DNA of 64,000 nucleotides from Siphonodentalium dalli (Eukaryota; Mollusca; Scaphopoda; Gadilida; Siphonodentaliidae): NCBI GenBank assembly GCA_032622095.1, contig CP136066.1, positions 45,025,835 to 45,089,834 of the forward strand, read 5' to 3'. Shown piece by piece: positions 13,301 to 25,300 of this stretch (position 1 is its first letter; each line of letters starts with the position of its first letter). The notes under the pieces were generated by a model. It saw only the letters and a program-made list of their open reading frames with translations, ran no database searches and was not told where the DNA came from. The position numbers and the translations under genes were made by a program.

Positions 13301-16300
13301 TGGGCACATGTATTAAATATATATATATGGGTGCATGTATTATATATATACAGGCACATGTATTAGATATATGTACGGGCACATGTGCATGTATTATATA
13401 TATATATAGCTTCATGTATTAACCCTTTACCCAACAAACCGGCCAAAACCGGCCAAATAAAGCTTCAACAGCCTAAAATATCTTCGGTCTGTCTCAATAG
13501 AACCATACAAATATGGATATCATTGGAACCGGCTCCTTGACCACATTGTGATAGATACAGTTATGCCCTGTGCCAATGCATTCTCTTATATATGCGAGTC
13601 GACCATAGGTCGCCTCGCATATATAAGAGAATGCATTGGCCTAAACAAAATCTTTTTTTAACACTTTTTACCATTTTTTCTTATATTCTTTAACAATTTT
13701 ATAATTTTTAATGTGTTAAGCCAATGCATTCTCTTATATATGCGAGGCGACCTATGGTCGACTCGCATATATAAGAGAATGCATTGGCACAGGGCCCTTC
13801 TGTTGGTTAAAGGGTTAAATACATATATGGCAGCCCTTAAAATCTTGACAAGAATCAGAATCATGATTCTCATTTTGATTCTCGTAATTTTTAAGTCCTG
13901 ATTCTCTGTAGAAAGGCCTGTACGGGCACATGTATTAAATATATATAGTAAATATATATAGGGGCACATGTATTAAATATATATAGTAAATATATATAGG
14001 GGCACATGTATTAAATATATATAGTAAATATATATAGGGGTGCATGTATTAAATATATATAGTAAATATATATAGGGGTGCATGTATTAAATATATATAG
14101 TAAAATCAAGATTATCAGTATAATCCGTTTTATGTTAGAAGTAATCGATCGCTGATGCAAACAGTCTGCGACGTAAACAAACCGGCATCTATTGGATTGG
14201 GGTATTCCCCGTGTTGACAATAGATCGGGGATTTCCATATTTTGCGATGACGTTTCATGCTAAATAAGTAATGTTGTATTCCGTGGCATTATGCGTATTT
14301 GCGTAGCTTCTCAAAACTCTTCCACTTATTACAGTATACATGCGGCGTATAATGTGTGGATAGTATATTCGTTATTAGCTTCAATTCAAATTTATAATAG
14401 GAACTATATCCCCTCATTAACATAATATCGGTACGCGGTAAAAGGAATACGCCATTTTGTTCTAATAAGAAAATAACATGTAATTCAACTTGACAAATTT
14501 AAATTCCAAAAATTATTCATTTACAAGATTCAAATTCCATTTATATCCCTCCTGGTTGGTGTCGGATTCTCAGCGTCCACTTTTGTGTTTTGTTTCGACT
14601 TTTATTATTGCCCGACGTGGTATTTATTTTACTTTATAAGTAACCGAGTACGAATCTCCGGTCACGACTACACGAGCCTGACCGGGCTAAAATTGTATTC
14701 AATACTTTTAATTTTACACTCAAATATGGACGTTGCGGCTCCGGCGAACGAGGTTCGGGTTCTTGTTTGGGGTCATAGTTATATTCGGCGTCTTTCTGAA
14801 GAGCATTTCCGTATGCTTTTAGGACCCCAAACCGATTACTTCCGCGCATTTGGCTTCGACGCGGAAGCAGGCAAATTTGTTGTCCGAATGTTGGGAGTGG
14901 GGGGGTCCACGGTCCGTAGCGTGCAACTCAGGGACTGGTCAGCGGTGCTGGGCTATAATCCACATATCGTGATACTACAACTTGGTGGTAATGATTTGGC
15001 TCAGCCCTCCGAGGATGGTCTCTCAGTTGCAGCTGCATTAGCTGTTCTTGCTAGACGTTTGGTGCGAGAGGTGGGAGTGAAGTTGGTCTTTATAGGCCAA
15101 CTTTTCCCTCGCACTGCGGTAAAATATAAAGCCCGATTGCCTTCCGGACAGTCTGCTTTAATACCTTCACCTGTGGATCCTGTCACTTACAACGTTCGGA
15201 CACTTGAGGTTTCCAATAAGCTATTAACTTTCTTCCATTCCTTTCAGCTGCCGGGTAGCCAGATTGTCGTTTGGCCTCACCGGCATCTGGGTATTTTAGC
15301 TGTTCAATATTTGCGGGATGGGGTGCATCTCAACGACATGGGCCAAATCCTGTTTTTCAGGAGTTTACGTGGAGCCATTTTACATGCCATTGGGAAGCTG
15401 CGCCATCTCTCAATGTTTCAATAGTTCCGATACCCATTTCAGGGGGGGGGGGGGGTTTCTTAACCGAGGTCGAACGTGGCTTGCTGGGGCTATTATAAGG
15501 ACTTCATCACTGAATGCAGACAGATTTTCGACAGCGCAATTTAACAATGGGTTGTCTTTGTTGGCTTTGCTCTTCAGCACGTTTCTTTCTGGGATGATAC
15601 CCTGGAATTTTAGCAAGAATTCATGCTCTAACAGCACGTTCGTCATTGCCAGGGTTTAAATGACCACTTGGCATCATTTTGTGCTATTCAAGCTCGCCTG
15701 GCTTTTGAGCATCATCAAAACAAAAACAAAACAAACAAAAAAAAACAAACAAAAAAAAAAAATGCTCACAATGCCCATTTGTCCTTGGCGTCTTTAATTG
15801 CCATTTGACACGTTTATTGCCGTTTGGCACATTTTGGCTTGCTTGGGCACTTAATCGCTTATGTAAAGCTAGTTTATTTGGCTGTTTGAGCCACTTTTTT
15901 GCTTTCATAAGTCTTATTTTGCTTTTTGAGTATTTTCTTGCTACGTTAGACGCTTCCTGCTGTTTTTAGGGTTGCGCCTTGCTGTTGAGCATAGTTTTTC
16001 TTTTCCTGCTTCAGCATATTCAATTATATATCAATTTCATACCCAGTACATCCACTTGAAAAGTTCCCATACACAATACTTCAAACATAGTGGAATTATT
16101 TTGGCTTGGGTATGCCTTTCAAACAGTCCTTAGCAGTCCTCGTTTCTCCTGGGTTTAGACTTTTATGCCACTTTCATATCATGCTCATTATTGTTTCATT
16201 TACACGTAGCTCATATCATTTGTCAATGCACATACAAATATTAATCCAGCCCAGTCCTTTAGCTCTCCATCCAAGGAACACTCAGTTTACATATTTAGCA

Positions 16301-19300
16301 ATAATTGCCAGTCGTGCTCCTATTTTGTAACAATATTTACATCCAACATTTAAGCCTTCGTCAAACCAATTTTTTTTTCTATTAATGTTATTAAATTAAC
16401 ACATCAGTATTCCAGTCTCACTTTCTGTACTAGTTAGTACATGCTTGAAAAATATATTTTCTTTCCATGCAAATATTTTGCACATTTAATATTGACTCAT
16501 TTCCAACTTAAGTTAATTTCACATTATCCTCTTTGCTTGTCTACTAATTTCATTGGTAATTTGGTAGGCTGCTTACCTATACCGGTACAGTGTTCTTGGA
16601 TGGGTCCTTCAGGGCTGGATTTGGGTTACCTTGGACGCTTCATTTCAGCATGCCACCTAAAAGGAAATCGACAAGTGCGCGGGGTTCCGGAGCGAAGCGT
16701 GGTCGTGGTCGCCCTCGGAAGGCTGATGGCAGGCAGGCGGATATGGTTCTCCCATTGGACTTGTCAACCAATGCGGGAGGGTTAATACCTTCGTTTCACA
16801 ACTTTCCGCTGACAGAGACATTCTCGACTCAACTTCCAGGAAATTCATCGGCTTCAGTAACAAACTTACTGACACAGGCTGGACTGGATTCTCTACATGT
16901 GCCTCAGTTCCATGGACATTCCTCAGCCACTATCACTTCTTCACTTGGCATTAACACTCTTTCATCTGTGCCTTCATTGGGCACGAACAATTTCACAACT
17001 TCAACACGGCTTCCGGGACCAACTGCTCCTCCAAATTTAACAGCTGGACTGGATTCTCTACATGTGCCTCAGTTCCATGGACTTTCCTCAGCCTCTATCA
17101 CTTCTTCACTTGGCATTAACACTCTTTCATCTGTGCCTTCATTGGGCACGAACAATTTCACAACTTCAACACGGCTTCCGAGACCAACTGCTCCTCCAAA
17201 TTTAACAGGACCTTACAACGCTCATTATTCGGTCCCGGCAGTGCAACCATATCATCTACCTGGCTCGTCTATTTGGAGTGGCCAGCATTCAGCGGCACCG
17301 ACATTACCTCCTGCTCCTGCCGTGTTTGGATCACCCATTCAGAGCTGTCCAGTATCGGCGCCATCCGTTCATTGGACTATGTCAGCGCCAATTGTCACAT
17401 CTGTGCCTATAGTAATATCTGCTCCTATTCCGCCTGCCTTCGCATCTTCTGGAGCCTCATTGCCTGCGCCTTTGCCGTTATTCCCGGATCTATGGCCTGC
17501 TGGACCGGAGGTGCTATCGGCTGTTCCTTTGCAGCCAGCTATTGATTTACCAACTCATGATACTAGTACATTTGGTATGCATGACAATTTCATACCACAT
17601 TCAAGTAATCAACTGCTTAATGGCTCCTCTTCTGGTACGGGTGGCGATGCATCTTCATTTGTATCATCATCCATACCATTAGAGGACATGGTCCCTCAAA
17701 AGGTCAAGAAAAAATTTGGGCCGAGGAATATGTCGACCTATCCGAACTTCTGCCCAGTCGTAAAACTCAGCCGATAAGCAATATACAAACGTTTACCTTT
17801 GAAGATGGTCGCCCTGTTTCATCCCAATATGTCAAGCCAACCAAGGAGATTCAATCCCTTGGTCAATGGTTTGTGGCATTTGAGATGTACATGGCGGTCT
17901 ATCTGATGAAACATGGTGACCCAACGAGTATTGTAGCGCGACATATGCTGAAATATAAATCAAATATACGTGCTATTGCCACCGGTAACGGCAATTGGCA
18001 ATGGTATGATCGGGAATTCCGCCGTCTTCGGCCTTCACACCAACTCTCATGGAATCAGATCCATACCGAACTTTGGTTTGAGGCTCGCTTTAGTAGTTTC
18101 TCTCCACAGCCCTCAAATAAACCATCTAAACCTCAAAGCTATCAAGCACCTCGTTCGAGCACATTTGCTCGTTCGAGCACATTTGCTCGTCCTCGCTCTG
18201 GCGCATACGTTCCACTAGGGTTTTGCCGGCGCTTTCATTCTGGCCGTTCATGCAATGGGTCAAACTGTACATACAACCATCACTGTCCAGTCTGTACATT
18301 GAGCCATTCTCTGGCAACATGCACACAGAAATCACAACAAACATCCCAGCCCTTTCGGAGCAGCTCTAACGCAAAACATGTCCGTCCACAATCAAATAAA
18401 AAGGTCTGATCCACTTAAACTCAAATTAACAGTTACACCAGTTAAAATTGACCCATTACGTCATCTCCTCGAAGGGTACATTTCGCAAGAAGTTTTGTAT
18501 TTGTTAGAGGGATTCACTTATGGTTTTCGCTTAGGTTATACCGGTCCGCCAGCGAGTCAGCTCTCACCTAATTTAAAATCAGCAGCCGACTTCCCTCACA
18601 TCATGACTGAAAAAATTCAAAAAGAGTTGGCTGCGGGTCGTGCTGCGGGACCATTTGATGAGCCCCCTTTAGCTAATTTTCGAGTCTCCCCTTTAGGTCT
18701 AGTACCGAAGAAAACCCCTGGGGACTTCCGTGTCATACATCACTTATCATATCCTGACGGATCATCAGTTAATGACGGTATACCGGAGTGTAATTCCACT
18801 GTTCACTACGCCACTATTTATGATGCCATCAGACTCATCAAGTCGGCTGGTACCGGCAGTTTTTGTTCTCGCACCGATATAAAATCTGCTTTTAAATGCC
18901 TCGGCGTTCATTCCAAGGACCATAACTTGTTAGGGTTTAGTTGGCAAGGCAAATACTACTACGATAGGACATTACCCATGGGTGCATCAAGTTCTTGCAA
19001 AATTTTTGAACGATTTAGTACCGCTCTAGAATGGATTGCCATAAACAAAATTGGCATTAGCAGGGTCACTCATGTACTTGATGACATATTTTTGGTACAA
19101 TCCACGGAGTCCTTATGTAAGCAGTCACTGGATTTGTTATTGAAAATGTGTGCTTTCATTGGGGTCCCCATGGCACCAGAAAAAACATTTCAACCTACTC
19201 AAATTATCACCTTTCTCGGTATTGAATTAGACACAGTTAATATGGAGGCTCGTCTACCCGCTGACAAACTTAACGACTGTCGACATCGTCTCCAATCTCT

Positions 19301-22300
19301 TTTAGGTGTCACAAAATCTACTTTAAAAGAAATTCAAAGTATTATTGGTGTTCTGAATTTTGCCTGCTCCGTCATCCTCCCTGGTCGGGTATTTTTGCGA
19401 CGGCTCATTAACCTGACACTTCATATTTCCAAACCCCACCATCACATTCGTCTCAACCGCGAAGTAAAAGCTGACCTCCGCCTTTGGCTCACATTTCTCC
19501 AAACCTATAATGGCCGCACATTTTTCCTCGATGAACATTGGCGATCAAATGATCAATATCATTTGTATACTGATGCGGCACAGTCTGTTGGTTATGGAGC
19601 TATCTTTGGCAATCGGTGGTTTTGCGGTTTGTTTCACGACGTTAAATCTATACACATATCAGTATTGGAGTTATACCCCATAGTCTTGGCATTATCACAC
19701 TGGGGCGCTCAGCTGGCGAATAGCAGTATAACATTTCACTGCGATAATGAGGCCGTCGTACATGTGATCAATCGTCAAACTTGTAAGGACATTCATTTGC
19801 TACAGTTATTGCGTAGGCTGGTACTAGAAACAATGAACCACAATATTTTGATTCGAGCTTGTCATATACCTGGAAAATCTAATACGCTTTGCGATCTTAT
19901 CTCTCGCCAACAGGTAGACAAATTCAGACAGGCCGCTCCATGGATGACACCAGAACCCGAACTGATACCACCGGAGCTGCATCTCCACCACTTGCTGGAA
20001 TAGTCACCCATTTATTGGAGCATTCTCTTAATCCCAGTACTATTTTACAATATCAGCGGGTGTGGCGAATATATTTGTGTTATTGCTCTCAATTTCAAAT
20101 ATCACCTGAGCTACCAATCACAATGCTCAATTTCCTATATTTCATTGCTTTCTTATATCATCATCAATACAGCAATCAGTCCATTCGTTCAATGTTATCC
20201 GCTCTATCATTTTATCACAAATCTAGAGGCTTACCGGATCACTCAACCAATTTTCTCGTACAAAAAGCATTGATCGGTATTACTCGTCTCTGTCCTTCCA
20301 CCGATATTCGGCTTCCCATAACTCGGTCATTATTAGATCAGTTAATACCTTCTTTGGACCATTGCTTGCCTGACCAATACAGTAAACTTCTTTATAAAAG
20401 TATGTTTTCGGTCGCCTTTTTTGCACTCGCACGTATAGGGGAACTGTGTATCTCCAATTCTTCTCAAATTCCATTGGTCGTTCAATTGTCTGACATTCAT
20501 TTTCAAGATACATCAATGTCAATACAATTTCGTCACTTCAAGCATAATATCAACGCTAGGCCGCATCATATTACCATCCATCATCAGAAAGCTTCCATAT
20601 GTCCGGTATGTTTTTTATGCCGATACTTACCACACAGGGGCTCCTCTCCTGGACCTTTATTTCTTTCAGCCCGTAAACATCCGGTCACAAAAAAGGACTT
20701 TGATTCTGTCTTACGCTTATCGCTCACTTTTTGCCATTTAGATCCCCATGTATACAAGGGTCACAGTTTTCGTATAGGGGGTTGTACTGATGCGGCTGCA
20801 CGTGGATATTCCGATGCTCAAATTCGTCTGTTAGGTCGGTGGAAATCTGATGCTTTTCGCAAATATATTCGACCTCAACCACTTTAGCCTTTCCCTCATG
20901 CAGACATTTACCTGTAATCTACATTTCAACTATCCGTTTTTAACCGTCCAGGTGCTGAAAAGAATTCAGGCCAAATATATATATAGCGTTATCACGAACA
21001 TGCTCATTGTCAACCATACTGGAGCTGAAAAGAATTCAGGCCAAATTTAACATTTCAACTATCTGCTTTCATCAATTTAGGCGCTGAAAAGAATTCAGGC
21101 CAAATCCATATATACATGTAGCTCTTTAACAGATATGCTCAGCGTCAAACGTGTTGGTGCTGAAAAGAATTCAGGCCAAATATAGTTAAACTGAACATGC
21201 TCACTGGAGCTGAACAAGTCTTACATCTTCACTGCGTTCATCTATATATACAACAATTATCATTCAATTTGCAGTCACTAACATAAAAATTATACTATTC
21301 GGACCATATTATAAGGAGAGATTTCTCGACATGGCGTTCCTGTCATTCATTTATCCGTTCCTACTCTCGCTGGGGCTGAAAAGTATTCAGACTAGCTTAT
21401 GAGTATATATTTCTGATCATTCCGTTCGTATCCTCTCACTGGGGCTGAAAAGTATTCAGACCAGATTAGGAGTACAGTCATCCGATCAGTCAGTGGTGCT
21501 TTTCTGTTTATCTGTGTCGACTGTAACTGGGGCTGAAAAGAATTCAGACCAGACGCCCAGTCTATAACACTATATATTATGTACATTTGCAGACACCTGA
21601 TGTGCATACGCATATCTTGACTTACATGTACCTCATGTTATTTTGTTTTATTCTCATGTGTGATGACATCATTGCTCATTATAATCGATCATGTATTGAA
21701 AGAATGCTATGATGCTATCAGACGGTTCCTTGACTGGATAACTATTAAAGTTAGGCCTTTTCGACACATGCTAGTGTTATTGCCAGGGCGATTAATTTTC
21801 CAATGGGGGGGTTTTCATATAGTATAATCCCCTTTCTAATTGGCTCTCGCTACTGGCAATGGGTTTCTTTCATGTCCTTCTTAAGTCTTGTTCGGACCGT
21901 CTGATGGCATCCTCAAATTCTGTTCCACATTTATGGACCACTTTACACTTAAAGGATGATTTGTCACCCCCCTTTCGACACTATATTGGTGTCACTTGCT
22001 GCTAGTAGGGCAATGGTGGGGGTCACATTTGCCTATTAACCCATATTTGCACTCTTCGGATTCGGGTGGGGGAAGGCTTCTTGTTACTATAGTATATGCA
22101 TATGGATAGTAACTTCACTGCCTTGTGGCGGTTATGGCCCTCCACCTTCATGACAAATTTATTTTGATATACATATTGGTTGTTTATATTAATAAACAGC
22201 CCATTGAATATGAACTAGTGTTTTAGTTGTCTATGAACAAGCTTATCCTTGAGTGCCCCCCTCCTCTCCTTATATCTCGGGTTATAGATTCTGAAGAACA

Positions 22301-25300
22301 TAAAATCAAGATTATCAGTATAATCCGTTTTATGTTAGAAGTAATCGATCGCTGATGCAAACAGTCTGCGACGTAAACAAACCGGCATCTATTGGATTGG
22401 GGTATTCCCCGTGTTGACAATAGATCGGGGATTTCCATATTTTGCGATGACGTTTCATGCTAAATAAGTAATGTTGTATTCCGTGGCATTATGCGTATTT
22501 GCGTAGCTTCTCAAAACTCTTCCACTTATTACAGTATACATGCGGCGTATAATGTGTGGATAGTATATTCGTTATTAGCTTCAATTCAAATTTATAATAG
22601 GAACTATATCCCCTCATTAACATAATATCGGTACGCGGTAAAAGGAATACGCCATTTTGTTCTAATAAGAAAATAACATGTAATTCAACTTGACAAATTT
22701 AAATTCCAAAAATTATTCATTTACAAGATTCAAATTCCCTCCCTCCCACCCAATTTTCCTGCTAGCAGCATTAGGATTTATGTACTTTTTATCCATACTA
22801 GTCATGACTAGTCATACTGTTTCCTACAGTTTCTACTTCCGTCCTTGTACATACTAGATTTACATTACAATCGTTACATTTGTTCTTTGTTGCTACCTCT
22901 CTGGTTGTACATATATGTTTATCGGTGAGGGCGGTTATGGCCCTCCACCTTCATGACAAATTTATTTTGATATACATATTGGTTGTTTATATTAATAAAC
23001 AGCCCATTGAATATGAACTAGTGTTTTAGTTGTCTATGAACAAGCTTATCCTTGAGTGCCCCCCTCCTCTCCTTATATCTCGGGTTATAGATTCTGAAGA
23101 ACATAAATATATATAGGGGCACATGTATTAAATATATATAGTAAATATATATAGGGGCACATGTATTAAATATATATAGTAAATATATATAGGGGCACAT
23201 GTATTAAATATATATAGTAAATATATATAGGGGCACATGTATTAAATATATATAGTAAATATATATAGGGGTGCATGTATTAAATATATATAGTAAATAT
23301 ATATAGGGGCACATGTATTAAATATATATAGTAAATATATATAGGGGCACATGTATTAAATATATATAGTAAATATATATAGGGGCACATGTATTAAATA
23401 TATATAGTAAATATATATAGGGGTGCATGTATTAAATATATATAGTAAATATATATAGGGGCACATGTATTAAATATATATAGTAAATATATATAGGGGT
23501 GCATGTATTAAATATATATAGTAAATATATATAGGGGTGCATGTATTAAATATATATAGTAAATATATATAGGGGTGCATGTATTAAATAAATATAAGAA
23601 TGCAGGTATTAAATATATATGGACACATGTATTAAATATATATACGGGTGCATGAACTAAATATATAAATGGACACATGTTTTAAATATATATACGGGTG
23701 CATGTATTAAATATATACAGATGCATATATTAATTATCTTATATATATTTGAGGAAAGTTTGTGTGTGTAAGGGTGTGTGTGTGTGTGTGTCCGCGATGG
23801 ACTCGAAAACGGCTCAACCGATTTTGACAAAACTTGGTACGGGTATGTAGTTTGACCCGATAAGTAACATGGGCCTATCCGTTTGCCCGTTCGGTGTGAC
23901 CTTGACCTTCAAAACTCATATATCGGGATCCGCTGAGCCGAAGTGCTATATTGCCTTATACAATAACGCTCTTTATATTTCCCATATTTGGGTTGGTTAA
24001 CCGAATAACGCTCTTTATTCCCTTCGGCTTTTGTATATGAGGCTGGCGAAGTGTTTGTTTATACAATCAACGCAACGCTTCTACGAATCTTCCATTTAAT
24101 TACTGTGACTGTTCAGATTTTTTTTTTTATTCCCTTCGGCTTTTGTATATGAGGCTGGCGAGGCGTTTGTTTACAATCAACGCAACGCTTCACTGTGACT
24201 GTTCAGATTTGTTTTAGTATGCGCATTGTTTATAAACGGTCTATTGAAATGGTATTCTCGAGACATTGACATTCTTTTTGTGAATTCAGACTGTTTTATA
24301 GTTTACAATGCTGTTGTGAATTCAGACTTAACATTCGGGATGGCTTTGTAGATTTGACCCCTATTGGCACGGTCGTCTCTGCTCTCAATGAACTTATAGA
24401 AAATGTTTTCCCGGATGTTGCCCAAAATATGTCTGCTCATGACTGGCTCAGAGAAAGGGCTATACTAGCACCAAAGAATGATACAGTTGATAGGATAAAC
24501 GATATTTTGTTGAACCTAATACCAGGAGAAGTCCGTTTGTTTAAGTCAGTTGACACAGTTCCGGACGAATCTGAAATTGTGAACTATCCAACTGAGTTTC
24601 TGAATACCCTCAAACCTACTGGGCTGCCCCCTCATCAGCTGAATCTGAAGGAAGGTTGTCCCCTTCATGCTCCTCCGGAACTTAGATCCCCCAAGCTGTG
24701 CAATGGCATACGACTGGCGATCAAGAACCTCTCACCCCATATAATCGAGGCGACAATACTAACTTGTTGCACACAGGGAGAGTCAGTTTTTATACCACAG
24801 ATTCCACTTATCCCTTCGGATTCACCCATCGAATTCCGGCGGCTCCAATTCCCAGTGAGATTGAGTTTCGGGATGACCATCAACAAATCGCAAGGCCAAA
24901 CCATGAAAGTTGTTGGGGTGGAGTTGAATGATCCTTGCTTTTCGCATGGTCAACTTTATGTTGCATGTTTGCGTGTTGGTTCGCCCGCTGTTTTGTAAAT
25001 TTGTTCATACATTCACCGCCGAGAGACGAGGAATGTCATTCACCGCGAGGTTCTGGAATAGGCTGTGCAGAAAAGACCATTACTCAAATTGCCTTTCCGT
25101 TCCAGCATGAGAGATATTCACTCAGAAGTTCTCAATGAATGGGATGACCAAATCATAGCCAAACTACCATTTGCCTAATTTGTAAATATAAACATTGTTT
25201 GACGCCAGTTTGAACTTTCTCAATGTATTCTTATTACCTGCTAACTGGACGATTCATTTGCCTCATTCTCACGTCATGCTACCATCGATTTGTGAATATC

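Larger units (their letters stand above)
14101..23107 (+). mobile_element. Complete DIRS/Ngaro-type tyrosine-recombinase retrotransposon
   Basis: 9.0-kb element with split direct repeats in the order A1 - ORFs - B1 A2 B2: A1 14101-14538, B1 22127-22304, A2 22301-22738, B2 22930-23107. That arrangement is the hallmark of the Ngaro/PAT branch of DIRS-order retrotransposons. Genes in order: SGNH hydrolase, gag-like (one frameshift), RT-RNase H, tyrosine recombinase. It interrupts a minisatellite without a target duplication apart from a shared TAAA, as expected for recombinase-mediated integration of a circle. A1/A2 and B1/B2 are identical by eye, suggesting a recent insertion. Confidence 0.93.

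Noticed and set aside
14585-14725. 47-codon N-terminal extension of the SGNH hydrolase ORF
   Set aside because: Hydrophobic/aromatic stretch with no family match; block I begins right after Met at 14726, and SGNH ORFs normally begin close to block I.
14101-22738. LTR retrotransposon with 438-bp LTRs
   Set aside because: There is no DDE integrase or protease, no TG...CA termini, the RT is of DIRS type with a tyrosine recombinase, and the right-hand copy is internal with further repeat B2 outside it.
23108-23736. CRISPR-like regular array
   Set aside because: The units are directly adjacent AT-rich tandem repeats without spacers in an animal intron; it is a minisatellite.
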